Positions 7,254 through 14,805 of a stretch of 64,000 nt of DNA are shown piece by piece (positions within the stretch are counted from its first letter, which is position 1; the number at the start of each line of letters is the position of its first letter). The notes beneath the pieces were generated by a model. It ran no database searches and was not told the DNA's origin. It saw only the letters and a list, made by a program, of their open reading frames with translations. This DNA comes from Thioclava electrotropha (GTDB taxonomy: Bacteria > Pseudomonadota > Alphaproteobacteria > Rhodobacterales > Rhodobacteraceae). The translations under genes were made by a program, and so were the position numbers. The stretch spans positions 600,001-664,000 of the forward strand of contig NZ_CP053562.1 of assembly GCF_002085925.2 (NCBI RefSeq). The letters run 5' to 3'.

Positions 7254-8478
7254 TTCTGTGAAGATCCAGCGGCGGCAATCGGAAATCCGCCAAAAGCTGG
7301 CCGAACTGTCGGGGAAGGAAACCCCCGACGAAACCGAACTGCGTTCGATGAATGACCTCGACGTGGAATATCGGAGCAACGAAACCCGCTATCGCGCAGC
7401 GCTGATCGCTGAGGACAGCGAGCGGCGCGAGGCTGGCGAAGAACTCGAGACCCGTTCGGGCCGTGAATGGTCTGATCTGGTGTCGGGCTATGAGCTGCGC
7501 CAAGCGGTGCTGGCCCTCGATGAAGGCCGCGCCCTCGATGGCCGCACGGCTGAGGTGGTGCAAGAGCTGCGCAACGCTGGCGGCTATCGCGGCGTTCCCG
7601 TGCCTCTCATGGCTCTGGAACAGCGCGCAGGCGAAACCGTCTCGACCGGCACCCCTGACCCGATGAACACGCGCCCGATTATCGACCGGCTGTTCCCGGC
7701 TTCGGTGGCCGCGCGTCTTGGCTTCCAGACGATCAACATTGACCACGGCTCGACCGAATGGCCGGTGGCGACCGCTGGCGCGGTGGCGGGCTGGGCTGCG
7801 ACCGAAGGCGGCAACGTGGCCGGACCCTCGGCATTTGCCACGGCGGAAAAATCGCTCGCTCCGAACAACACCCTAGGCGCGCATATGCGGATCACCCGCA
7901 AGGCGCTGAAACAGACCGGCAGCGGGCTGGAGCAAGCAATCCGGCGCGACCTCGCTTCGGTGATCGGCGTGGAGCTGGACAAGGCCTGTTTCTCCGGCAC
8001 CGGCGCGGACGGCGAACCGCTCGGCGTGGTGGCTGGGGCCGCGACCTACGGCATCACCTCGACCGCGATTGACGCGGCGGCGACGTGGGCGGCGATCCGG
8101 GCCGAGGTGGTGGCCTTCATGGAGGGCAACGCGGCATCGGCTCCGACCGATGTGAAGATCGGTTTCGGCCCGAGTGTCTGGGCTGATCTGGATGACCAAT
8201 TCGTCACCGGCACGGCAGTTACCGAGCTTGACCGGCTGGTCGCGAAGGTGGGGAACCCGGCGCTGTCGAACACCCTCGACACAACGGCGGTGTTGACGAC
8301 CTCGGCGGGCGGCATTGCTCCGGCCTTCCTCGGCATCTGGGGCGCGGTGGACCTGATCCGTGATCCGTATTCCGACGCACAGTCGGGCGGGCTGCGGCTG
8401 ACCGGGCTTGTCACGGCTGACGTGACCGTCGCGCGCGGCTCGCAACTGCGCATCCTCACCGGCTTGGCGGCGGCGTAA
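7246..8478 (+). CDS. Phage major capsid protein, HK97 fold
   Basis: 410 residues. The first 70 residues are charged and heptad-like (the delta scaffold domain removed by the protease). A Gly/Thr-rich linker follows (ETVSTGTPDPMNTRPIIDRLFPASVAARL), then the conserved body with EWPVATAGAVAGWAATEGG, RITRKAL, LDKACFSGTGADGEPLGV and the C-terminal RGSQLRILTG. This order and length are usual for HK97-type capsids. It forms the icosahedral shell. It precedes the protease gene, with a TAATG overlap, instead of following it as in most phages. Confidence 0.93.
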   Translation: MLDSVKIQRRQSEIRQKLAELSGKETPDETELRSMNDLDVEYRSNETRYRAALIAEDSERREAGEELETRSGREWSDLVSGYELRQAVLALDEGRALDGRTAEVVQELRNAGGYRGVPVPLMALEQRAGETVSTGTPDPMNTRPIIDRLFPASVAARLGFQTINIDHGSTEWPVATAGAVAGWAATEGGNVAGPSAFATAEKSLAPNNTLGAHMRITRKALKQTGSGLEQAIRRDLASVIGVELDKACFSGTGADGEPLGVVAGAATYGITSTAIDAAATWAAIRAEVVAFMEGNAASAPTDVKIGFGPSVWADLDDQFVTGTAVTELDRLVAKVGNPALSNTLDTTAVLTTSAGGIAPAFLGIWGAVDLIRDPYSDAQSGGLRLTGLVTADVTVARGSQLRILTGLAAA

Positions 8479-9131
8479 TGGACTGGGGCGGCCATAGCGG
8501 CGGGCTGGAAATCCGCAAGCGGGCATCTGGCGCAATGGCGCTGCATGGCCGCTTTCCCTACGGCAAACGCGCCGTCCTGAGCGATGGCGGGAAGCGGGGG
8601 CGACCTCAAAAGGAAGTCTTCGCCCCCAAGGCTTTCGGCTATCGGGTGAACGATCCCAAGGCCGAAATTCACCTGCTGATCGGTCATAGCTATGACAAGC
8701 CGCTCGCCTCGAAAGGGGCGGGCAGCTTGACCCTCACCGATACCGACGAGGCGCTGACATTCGAGGCGGAAATCCTGCCCGAAATTCAAGCCTCGACGTG
8801 GTGGAAAGACTTTCTGGCGCAGTATGAAGCGGGCTTGGTCGGGGGCATTTCCCCCGGCTTTCGCATCCCGCCCCCGGTGACTGTGCCAAACGCTGAGAAG
8901 ATCGTGGCGGAAGACCCGAGCCAAGGCCGCGCGATGATCCGCACGGTATTTCAGGCTCTGCTCTTTGAGCTGAGCATTGTGACTCAGCCCGCGTATCAGG
9001 AAACGCTCTTGGAGCTGTTCACCGGCGACAAGCCACAAGACCAACCGCAAGACAAGCCCGAAGGGCGCTCGGCAGTTTGGCTGCCCGAGGGCGCAGGGCT
9101 TCAACGCACCCTTAACCGGTGGAGGCTCTGA
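8478..9131 (+). CDS. HK97-family prohead maturation protease
   Basis: 217 residues. The likely catalytic triad of this family is visible: His70 in LLIGHSYDKPLAS, Ser125 in GLVGGISPGF and Glu164 in LLFELSIVTQPAY. It cleaves the capsid delta domain and itself during head maturation. The last 35 residues are polar and rich in DKPQDQPQ. The start overlaps the capsid stop and the stop overlaps the next ATG (TGATG), so expression is coupled. Confidence 0.93.
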   Translation: MDWGGHSGGLEIRKRASGAMALHGRFPYGKRAVLSDGGKRGRPQKEVFAPKAFGYRVNDPKAEIHLLIGHSYDKPLASKGAGSLTLTDTDEALTFEAEILPEIQASTWWKDFLAQYEAGLVGGISPGFRIPPPVTVPNAEKIVAEDPSQGRAMIRTVFQALLFELSIVTQPAYQETLLELFTGDKPQDQPQDKPEGRSAVWLPEGAGLQRTLNRWRL

Positions 9132-9661
9132 TGGCGGTGACGCTGAGACAAACCGAAGAAATCCCGGCGAGCTATCCGACTGTTTCCGGGCTGTCGGACG
9201 CGGCGCAGGCGCTCGACGCGGCGGCGCTCTGGCAACGGATCGAGGCGTATTGCGCGCATCGCTGGACCGTGCGCGGCGTGGTCTGGATCGTGGAAGGGGC
9301 AGGGGATTGGCAACCGCCTTTGACCCCGGCGACCCTCGACACGGTGGAGGAATGGCAGGCGGGCGAGTGGGTGGCCTTCACCCCCGGCGCGTCACCCTTC
9401 GGCGGCTATGACCTGCGCGGCTCGGGGCCGTATCGGATCACGGCAACGGTGGGCGGCGGCGATCTTCCTGCGGCTGTCTCCGAAGCGTTCCGGCGCTTGG
9501 CTGAATACCTGGCAACCGCTCCGGCTCCGACCGGGGCCAGCGCGCAAACCGTCACTGTCGGGCAGCTATCCGAAGCGGTGACGCTCACCCCCTCGCATAT
9601 CGCGCGGGCGATGCAATTCAGCGGCGCGGCTGACCTGCTGCGCGCATATCGGAGGGCATGA
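9131..9661 (+). CDS. Head-tail connector (gp6-like) protein
   Basis: 176 residues from the ATG at 9131, which has GGAGG 5 bases upstream and overlaps the previous stop; an in-frame ATG at 9119 is less likely. The product contains YCAHRWTVRGVVWIVEGAGDW and a C-terminal helical part (AVSEAFRRLAEYLA... IARAMQFSGAADLLRAYRRA) resembling gp6-like connector adaptors that bind under the portal. It sits between the protease and the portal. The call is by resemblance and position. Confidence 0.65.
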   Translation: MAVTLRQTEEIPASYPTVSGLSDAAQALDAAALWQRIEAYCAHRWTVRGVVWIVEGAGDWQPPLTPATLDTVEEWQAGEWVAFTPGASPFGGYDLRGSGPYRITATVGGGDLPAAVSEAFRRLAEYLATAPAPTGASAQTVTVGQLSEAVTLTPSHIARAMQFSGAADLLRAYRRA

Positions 9662-9662
9662 C

Positions 9663-10730
9663 ATGGGCCTCTTGCAACGGATCTTCGGAAAGGCTGAGAC
9701 GCGGGCGACCGGCACGGGCTACACGTCGCAGGTAATGACCTCGCGCGCGGCTTACATCACGGGCCGGGATGGCGCGGCGGAACTCACCGCGACGGTGCAG
9801 GGCTGTGTGTCTCTCTGGGAAAGCGGGCTGAGCCTCGCGGACGTGCAGGGAACGGACGTTCTGACCCGGCGCAATCTGGCGCTTGCGGCGCGGGCCTTGG
9901 CGCTACGCGGTGAAGCGGTGTTCTATATCGCGGAAGATCGGCTGATCCCGGCGACCGATTGGGATTTGACGACCCGCCTTGCGCAGCCGGTGGCCTATCG
10001 CCTGACCCTGCCAGATACCGGGGGCGGGCGGACCATGACCGCCCTTGCGGGCGAGGTTCTGCACTTCCGTATCGGCAGCGACGTGAACGCGCCTTACTCG
10101 GGGCAGGCACCCTTGCGCCGCTCGGGCCTCACGGCGGGACTGTTGCACCACGTTGAAACCGCGCTGGCCGAGGCGTTCCAGAATATGCCGCTCGGCTCGC
10201 AAATCGTGCCTATGCCGGAAATGCCCGATACGGACATGAACACGATGGCGGGCAGCTTCCGGGGCAACCGGGGCAATGTGCTGATCCGTGAAAGCGTCAA
10301 TGTCTCGGCGGCGGGCGGGCCTGCGCCGGTGCAGGATTGGAAAGCCTCGGACGTGACCCCCGACCTTTCCAAAGCAATGACCCGCGAAACCCTCTCGGCG
10401 GCGCGGGACGCGGTGCAGATGGCCTTCGGCGTTCTGCCGGGGCTGGCCAGCTCTGCGACAACCGGGCCGATGGTGAGGGAGGCGCAGCGCCACCTCGCGC
10501 AATGGACCCTGCAACCGCTGGCAATGTCGATGGCCGAGGAAGCGACCGAGAAGCTCGGCGCGGTGGTGGACATAGACACGCTGCGACCGCTCCAAGCCTA
10601 TGACGCAGGCGGGCGGGCGCGTGCGGCCGCAACCGTGGTGCAGGCGCTCGGCATGGCGAAGGAAGCGGGCGTTGACCCTGACCAAGCTTTGAAGCTGGTG
10701 AACTGGGGGAAAGACGACGGGGCCGCGTGA
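9663..10730 (+). CDS. Phage portal protein, HK97 type
   Basis: 355 residues. The N-terminus MGLLQRIFGK followed by TSRAAYITGRDG, the wing LALRGEAVFYI, EVLHFRIGSDVNAPYSGQAPLRR and the clip/stem region (MAFGVLPGLASSATTGPMVREAQRHLAQWTLQPL) match small HK97-type portals. The dodecameric portal sits at one vertex and is the DNA channel. It is encoded last in the head module, whereas in HK97-type phages it is normally directly after TerL. Its stop overlaps the next start. Confidence 0.9.
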   Translation: MGLLQRIFGKAETRATGTGYTSQVMTSRAAYITGRDGAAELTATVQGCVSLWESGLSLADVQGTDVLTRRNLALAARALALRGEAVFYIAEDRLIPATDWDLTTRLAQPVAYRLTLPDTGGGRTMTALAGEVLHFRIGSDVNAPYSGQAPLRRSGLTAGLLHHVETALAEAFQNMPLGSQIVPMPEMPDTDMNTMAGSFRGNRGNVLIRESVNVSAAGGPAPVQDWKASDVTPDLSKAMTRETLSAARDAVQMAFGVLPGLASSATTGPMVREAQRHLAQWTLQPLAMSMAEEATEKLGAVVDIDTLRPLQAYDAGGRARAAATVVQALGMAKEAGVDPDQALKLVNWGKDDGAA

Positions 10731-11224
10731 TGCTGGTGTCTCTGGTCCAACAGCGCAAACTTGAACGGCAGGCGCGGGACGCTCGGCGCGGCAAGCTCGG
10801 GCGCGGGCGATATGACAACATCGTCAAAGAGCTTGTGGACGTGATCCGCCTTGCTTTCGAGGCGGGGGCGACCGGCTCGCTCTGGGGGCTGGAAGGGCCG
10901 TTGCGGGCGGGCCTGCGCTCCGATCTGTGTTTGCAGGGCTGGGGATGGGAAAGCGCTGATCTGATCGCGCGGGAGATACTGGCCGAGGCGTTCCGCGCTG
11001 CTGGCGCGAAGCGTCCAACTTGGAATGAGGGGCAACCGGAATGGACCGTGGAGGCAGGAACGATAATCGAGCGGGCTTCCTGCGCTCGCTGTCACAAGCC
11101 TCTGCCAGATGGCAGGCCGAAGTTTTGCAGCGACCTGTGCAAAGCGTCTCACCATCAAAGGCTGATAAACCTGAGACGGGCGAACGAGGACACGGCAATA
11201 AGGATGGCGACCCGCTCGATATGA
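10730..11224 (+). CDS. Zinc-knuckle protein of the element, function unknown
   Basis: 164 residues from the ATG overlapping the portal stop (a GTG lies one codon earlier). The first 115 residues are unrelated to anything I recognise (KLGRGRYDNIVKELVDVIRLAFEAG, then Gly/Trp-rich). The C-terminus has one zinc module, CARCHKPLPDGRPKFCSDLCKASHHQR, of the same form as the four modules in the next protein. The pair may bind nucleic acid, for example to recognise packaging sites or regulate late genes; this is inference. Confidence 0.6.
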   Translation: MLVSLVQQRKLERQARDARRGKLGRGRYDNIVKELVDVIRLAFEAGATGSLWGLEGPLRAGLRSDLCLQGWGWESADLIAREILAEAFRAAGAKRPTWNEGQPEWTVEAGTIIERASCARCHKPLPDGRPKFCSDLCKASHHQRLINLRRANEDTAIRMATRSI

Positions 11225-11667
11225 GGGCGCTCTGCGTCGTGTGCGGCGTCGATATGGGCAAGCGCCGGTCGGATAAGAAGTTTTGTTCTCGGCGCTGCAA
11301 GAAGGCCGACGAAAACAGAGTGGAGCGCGAAGCGAGGCACGAGGCTTTAGCGGGCCGGTGCTGCGAACGGTGCGGCGAGCCTATCCCCGTGGAGACGCGC
11401 AAGGATGCGAAATATTGCGGCCCGAGGTGTCACCCAAAGCTCTACGCTGAGAGGCGGACCTGCGGCGCATGTGGCAAGGTGTTCCGTCCGAAGAACCGCG
11501 ATCAGGTTCATTGCAGCATATCGTGCGCGATCAACAGCAAGCGCGCGGCTGAGCCTCGACCCTGCCAGATTTGCGGGACATTGATTCCGAACCCGATCCC
11601 TCAGCGCAAGTATTGCTCGGACGTGTGCAAAGCGCGCGCGTATCGGCTGCGGAAGCGTGGGGGCTGA
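11221..11667 (+). CDS. Protein of four tandem CxxC...CxxxC zinc modules
   Basis: 148 residues starting at the ATG that overlaps the previous stop (an upstream in-frame ATG at 11041 lies inside the previous gene). Almost the whole protein consists of four modules: CVVCG...KFCSRRC, CERCG...KYCGPRC, CGACG...VHCSISC and CQICG...KYCSDVC, each followed by basic residues. This repeated treble-clef-like design suggests nucleic-acid binding. It is the last gene before the iteron-like array, so it may bind those repeats. No family function is known to me. Confidence 0.65.
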   Translation: MRALCVVCGVDMGKRRSDKKFCSRRCKKADENRVEREARHEALAGRCCERCGEPIPVETRKDAKYCGPRCHPKLYAERRTCGACGKVFRPKNRDQVHCSISCAINSKRAAEPRPCQICGTLIPNPIPQRKYCSDVCKARAYRLRKRGG

Positions 11668-11683
11668 GCCGCGCGCTGAGTAG

Positions 11684-11883
11684 CAACTTGATACTCACGC
11701 TCTCCGACAACTTGTCGATCAGCCGTTTGTGGCAACTTGGCACAAACCGGTTTCCGACAACTTGGCGGGAAGCCTCTCTTCCAACTTGGAAGGCTGACCC
11801 GCGCGCGTTGGACGCTCCGTGTGTCAAGTTGGCACACAGGAGTTGCACCCACGCGCGCGTGGGCGCAACGCAATCCCAACTTG
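11684..11883. repeat. Iteron-like array of CAACTTG
   Basis: CAACTTG occurs at 11684, 11708, 11733, 11758 and 11782 in one orientation with a period of 24-25 bp. It recurs inverted (CAAGTTG) at 11825 and direct again at 11877. Several copies share CCGA before the motif and GG after it. No gene lies across this 247-base gap (11668-11914). Regular iterons suggest a replication origin, a partition or packaging recognition site, or a multi-site operator. The element encodes no recognisable replication initiator. Confidence 0.75.
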
Positions 11884-11914
11884 GGAGAGCACCCCGCCCC
11901 TTATCCAAGTCGGT

Positions 11915-12181
11915 CTACGCGCCGCGCTCTGCCGACAGAAGCTCGACCAGCTTCCGGGTGTTCTCGGCGGTGTCGATCTGTGCGCTTGCGATCTGCGCGG
12001 CAAGGACAAGCCCGAGACCGGCTATCGCCACGCTGCCGCCATAGATTGAATAAATCACCTCACCGTCAGACGCGGCGAACGCGATGAATACGAGCGCCAC
12101 CCCCATGAGAAGGCCGAACCACCCAACGAAAGCGATGAAATTGAGAATGGACCGGGCGAGCTTATAATCTTGCGTAATCAT
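11915..12181 (-). CDS. Small two-helix membrane protein
   Basis: 88 residues with two hydrophobic segments (LNFIAFVGWFGLLMGVALVFI and SVAIAGLGLVLAAQIA) and a soluble C-terminal helix (DTAENTRKLVELLSAERG). Similar small proteins occur on chromosomes and phages without known function. It is the last gene of the leftward group. As the only membrane cargo in the element it might act in superinfection exclusion or as a holin-like protein, but nothing in the sequence proves either. Confidence 0.6.
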   Translation of the reverse strand: MITQDYKLARSILNFIAFVGWFGLLMGVALVFIAFAASDGEVIYSIYGGSVAIAGLGLVLAAQIASAQIDTAENTRKLVELLSAERGA

Positions 12182-12219
12182 GTAATAGCTCCCGAAATGT
12201 CTGGGGCGGTCTTCCCGCC

Positions 12220-12426
12220 TTAATCGTTAAAGGCTTTGATCTTCTCAATGATTTCCCACTGCTCGTGAAGCAACGGTTGATTTTGATTGAACCACACTTC
12301 GGCGTCTATGTCGCCGTTTTTGTAGGAGCTAGCGAGGCGATCCATCTCGCCGTTGAGCCATTCAAGCCGCGCTAGATGTTTCTCGAACTCTGCTCGGCGT
12401 TCTTGCGGAATAGTGACTGGTTTCAA
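12220..12426 (-). CDS. Hypothetical small protein
   Basis: 68 residues, helical and charged (MKPVTIPQERRAEFEKHLARLEWLNGEMDRLASSYKNGDID...). No motif recognised. It lies between the membrane protein and the leftward RHH regulator in the same orientation, so it is probably cotranscribed. Codon use is less GC-biased than in the host genes. Confidence 0.5.
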   Translation of the reverse strand: MKPVTIPQERRAEFEKHLARLEWLNGEMDRLASSYKNGDIDAEVWFNQNQPLLHEQWEIIEKIKAFND

Positions 12427-12446
12427 GTGGTCTCTCCAATTCCGAA

Positions 12447-12773
12447 TTAAAAATTTCCGTCTTCATCGAAGACAATTTGGAAGTCGTTTCCTGCGGTAAC
12501 CAAATCAGAGATGACCAACTGTAGGTACAGTCTCCTTTTGGGATCAGTCTCTTTCTCGTAGATATCGAGAAGCTTCCGAATATCGTCCACGTGCAAATGC
12601 AATACATCCGTTGGAGCCGGATATTCGTTCTCAAGTAGCTGGACAATTTCCGCGTTCATACTGCGACCGTGTTCGTCCGCTTTAGCCTTGATCCTGTCCT
12701 TCAGTCCGTCGGGCAGGCGGAGCATGAACTTGTCCTGTTTGTCGCTCGGATACTCAGCCACTGCACGCCTCAT
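12447..12773 (-). CDS. Arc-type ribbon-helix-helix regulator (leftward)
   Basis: 108 residues from the ATG at 12773; an upstream ATG at 12809 would run the gene into the promoter region. Residues 14-50 (DKFMLRLPDGLKDRIKAKADEHGRSMNAEIVQLLE) form a canonical Arc/MetJ-type RHH domain, in which the FMLRLP strand contacts DNA. The C-terminal half is an acidic helical domain (DDIRKLLDIYEKETDP). It is divergent from a second RHH gene with nearly the same recognition strand, and both probably bind the half-sites between them. Likely a repressor that controls integration and excision. Confidence 0.8.
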   Translation of the reverse strand: MRRAVAEYPSDKQDKFMLRLPDGLKDRIKAKADEHGRSMNAEIVQLLENEYPAPTDVLHLHVDDIRKLLDIYEKETDPKRRLYLQLVISDLVTAGNDFQIVFDEDGNF

Positions 12774-12784
12774 TTTGACTATGG

Positions 12785-12857
12785 TGTCGAGTTGCCAGCT
12801 TAAGCGCATTGACGCAATGATGTCGAGTCGCTACATATAGATGATATCGACTCGACA
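12785..12857. promoter_or_regulatory. Divergent control region: promoter plus three RHH half-sites
   Basis: A rightward promoter has TTGACG (12809-12814) and TACATA (12832-12837) with 17-bp spacing. The half-site TGTCGAGTCG lies at 12821-12830, between -35 and -10, and its exact inverse CGACTCGACA at 12848-12857, near the start point. A third, TGTCGAGTTG, is at 12785-12794, 36 bp before the second. Placement over the promoter fits repression of the rightward operon and autoregulation of the leftward one. Confidence 0.65.
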
Positions 12858-12870
12858 CATCGGAGGTATC

Positions 12871-13041
12871 ATGGCTCAGGAAAAAGACACGACTGTTAAA
12901 TTTATGCTCCGCTTGCCGGATGGCTGGCGCTCGTCGCTGAAAGCTGCTGCTGCCCAGAACGGGCGCAGTCTCAACAGCGAGATTTTGCAGCGGCTCAAAC
13001 CCTCGGTTGAACTGACTGAGGCTGCGGAGAGCGCGGCATGA
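12871..13041 (+). CDS. Small Arc-type ribbon-helix-helix regulator (rightward)
   Basis: 56 residues from the ATG at 12871, preceded by CGGAGG. Almost the entire protein is an RHH domain (VKFMLRLPDGWRSSLKAAAAQNGRSLNSEILQRL). The recognition strand FMLRLPDG is identical to that of the divergent regulator, so the two proteins should recognise similar DNA and compete or cooperate. It is the first gene of the xis-int operon and overlaps the next gene by 4 bases. Confidence 0.8.
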   Translation: MAQEKDTTVKFMLRLPDGWRSSLKAAAAQNGRSLNSEILQRLKPSVELTEAAESAA

Positions 13042-13322
13042 TCCCCCCGAACCAACGCGACAATTACGAGCGCACCGACGAACAGCTCACCGAACTGCGA
13101 GCGCTTCTCGTGGCCGTTGACAACCTCAATGACCTAGACGCGAAACACCCGGACAGGATTTGGACCATCGCATTGACCCGGATGGCTCTCGCGAAGCTCG
13201 ATACGATCGACCATCACCATGCGATGGAGTGGGTCGGCATCGGCGGCTCTGCTGGCGATCAGCTCACCGAAGCTGAGATGATCGAGGCGCGAGGTGCTGA
13301 GCGCGCGGAGAAGGCGGCCTGA
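13038..13322 (+). CDS. Hypothetical protein of the integration operon
   Basis: 94 residues, acidic and helical (QRDNYERTDEQLTELRALLVAVDNLNDLDAKHPDRIW...), with no motif I recognise. It is coupled by ATGA overlaps to the RHH gene before it and the excisionase-like gene after it. Its position suggests a regulatory or accessory role in excision; this is inference only. Confidence 0.55.
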   Translation: MIPPNQRDNYERTDEQLTELRALLVAVDNLNDLDAKHPDRIWTIALTRMALAKLDTIDHHHAMEWVGIGGSAGDQLTEAEMIEARGAERAEKAA

Positions 13323-13696
13323 TGCACGATCCTCATCCCGACAATCTTGAAATGATGACCTTGGCCGAAGCGGCGGCCAAGGTTCATTCCAGCGTTACGG
13401 TAAACACGCTGCGGAAGGCTCGCCGGGATGGGCGGTTGTGGGCGGTGAAGGTTGGCCGGAACTACCTGACGAACCGTCAGGCTATTGAGGAGTTTCTGCA
13501 ATGCCCAGACAACGAAAGCCCGCGCGCCTCTATTTCCGAAAGGATGAAGGGCAATGGATCATCCGAGACGGAAGCCGGATGCAGCGGACAGGCTTTAGCT
13601 TTGGCCAGCGTGGAGAGGCTGAAAAGGCACTCGCTGAATACCTCACCGGAAGGCAGCCGGAAGCCCGGCGCGGTCCTGCCCATCCGGGCGAATTAA
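13322..13696 (+). CDS. Excisionase-like winged-helix DNA-binding protein
   Basis: 124 residues. The N-terminal 60 residues (MMTLAEAAAKVHSSVTVNTLRKARRDGRLWAVKVGRNYLTNRQAIEEFLQ) follow the MerR/excisionase pattern used by phage Xis proteins. The rest (SPRASISERMKGNGSSETEAG...) is low-complexity and overlaps the integrase gene by 196 bases in another frame, so its sequence may be constrained mainly by the integrase. It should direct excision together with the integrase. Confidence 0.7.
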   Translation: MHDPHPDNLEMMTLAEAAAKVHSSVTVNTLRKARRDGRLWAVKVGRNYLTNRQAIEEFLQCPDNESPRASISERMKGNGSSETEAGCSGQALALASVERLKRHSLNTSPEGSRKPGAVLPIRAN

Positions 13697-14565
13697 CCGT
13701 GGGTGAGGTGCTGGCTCGATACGTTGACGACAAGGGGGCCAAAATTGGCGCGGCGGGAACGCTCGCCTATTCCGTCCAAGCTCTCGCGCCGTTTTGGGCG
13801 GATCTGACCTGTGACGCAGTGAAAGGCTCGACCTGCCGCCTTTACGAGCGCGAGCGCGCGAAGCCTCGCACCACCACGACAACCACGAAGACAGGGAAGA
13901 CGATCACGCGGACGCTTTCCGCTAGTCCTTCAACCGTCCGGCGCGAACTGGGCGTTTTGCAAGCGGCACTCAATCACGCGCACTCCGAAGGCCTGTTGAT
14001 CCATCCGATTGCAGTCACCTTGCCCGAAGCTGGCGAACCGCGTGATCGGTGGCTGACGCGCAAAGAGGTGGCGGCGCTGATCTGGTGCGCTGAGCCTCAT
14101 GTGCGCCGCTTCATCATTCTGAGTATTTACACCGGGCGGCGCGCGAGCGCGATCCTAGAGCTTATCTGGACCCGCGTTGACCTCGATACCGGAGTGATCC
14201 GCTTTCGCGCTGAGGGGCAAGCCGAGACAAACAAGCGGCGCGGTCGCATCCGTGCGCCGCGTCAGTTGCGCGGCCATTTGCTGCGATGGAAAGGCTACCG
14301 TGGAACGCATGTCGTTTCATTCCGAGGGAAGCCGATCGCGAGCATCAAGACAGGTATCCGGCGCGCTGCTGAGCGGGCTGGGATTGAAGGCGTAACACCT
14401 CACGTTCTCAAGCATACCGCGATCACTTGGGCGGTGATGAAGGGGCTGAGCGTTGAAGATGCTGCCGAGTATTTCGACACGTCGCCTGAGACGATTCGAA
14501 AGCACTACTGGCACCATAGCCCGCACCACCAAGAGCGGGCGCTTGAAATCATCGAAAGGAGATAA
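13501..14565 (+). CDS. int: Tyrosine site-specific integrase of the element
   Basis: 354 residues with GAGGAG 9 bases before the ATG. It has an N-terminal arm-binding part, a core-binding SAM-like domain near 65-165 and a catalytic domain with Arg214 (TGRRASAIL), His301 and Tyr336 (KHYWHH). The box II motif reads HVLKH, so the usual second Arg is Lys304. It integrates the element into tRNA-Thr, whose 3' end lies 47 bases past its stop. It overlaps the excisionase-like gene by 196 bases, an arrangement known from lambdoid xis-int. Confidence 0.92.
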   Translation: MPRQRKPARLYFRKDEGQWIIRDGSRMQRTGFSFGQRGEAEKALAEYLTGRQPEARRGPAHPGELTVGEVLARYVDDKGAKIGAAGTLAYSVQALAPFWADLTCDAVKGSTCRLYERERAKPRTTTTTTKTGKTITRTLSASPSTVRRELGVLQAALNHAHSEGLLIHPIAVTLPEAGEPRDRWLTRKEVAALIWCAEPHVRRFIILSIYTGRRASAILELIWTRVDLDTGVIRFRAEGQAETNKRRGRIRAPRQLRGHLLRWKGYRGTHVVSFRGKPIASIKTGIRRAAERAGIEGVTPHVLKHTAITWAVMKGLSVEDAAEYFDTSPETIRKHYWHHSPHHQERALEIIERR

Positions 14566-14585
14566 CTGTGCGGATAACTGTGCGG
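14566..14585. promoter_or_regulatory. Candidate integrase arm sites, right end
   Basis: CTGTGCGG occurs at 14566-14573 and 14578-14585, directly after the integrase stop and 27 bp from the att core. The same pair lies at the left end (3952-3970). Matching tandem sites at both ends support a role as P and P' arm sites. Confidence 0.5.
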
Positions 14586-14612
14586 GCGATTGCCTCGAAA
14601 TCCGGTAAGTTG

Positions 14613-14687
<75 letters not shown>

Positions 14688-14805
14688 GCCGGTTTCGGTC
14701 CGTCGCTTCGACCGTGGCGGGGATTTAGACGCAATCGCGCGGGGGTGCAAGGGCAAATCTTGCTCTCTCTCGACAGGATTTCACAGGCGGGTTAAACGAG
14801 GCGCC

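Noticed and set aside
11684..11883. CRISPR array
   Set aside because: The conserved unit is 7 bp with a 24-25-bp period, far too short for CRISPR repeats and spacers.
11571..12087. Plus-strand ORFs across the iteron array
   Set aside because: They read through the repeats and oppose the better-supported membrane-protein gene; the products repeat chance words encoded by CAACTTG.
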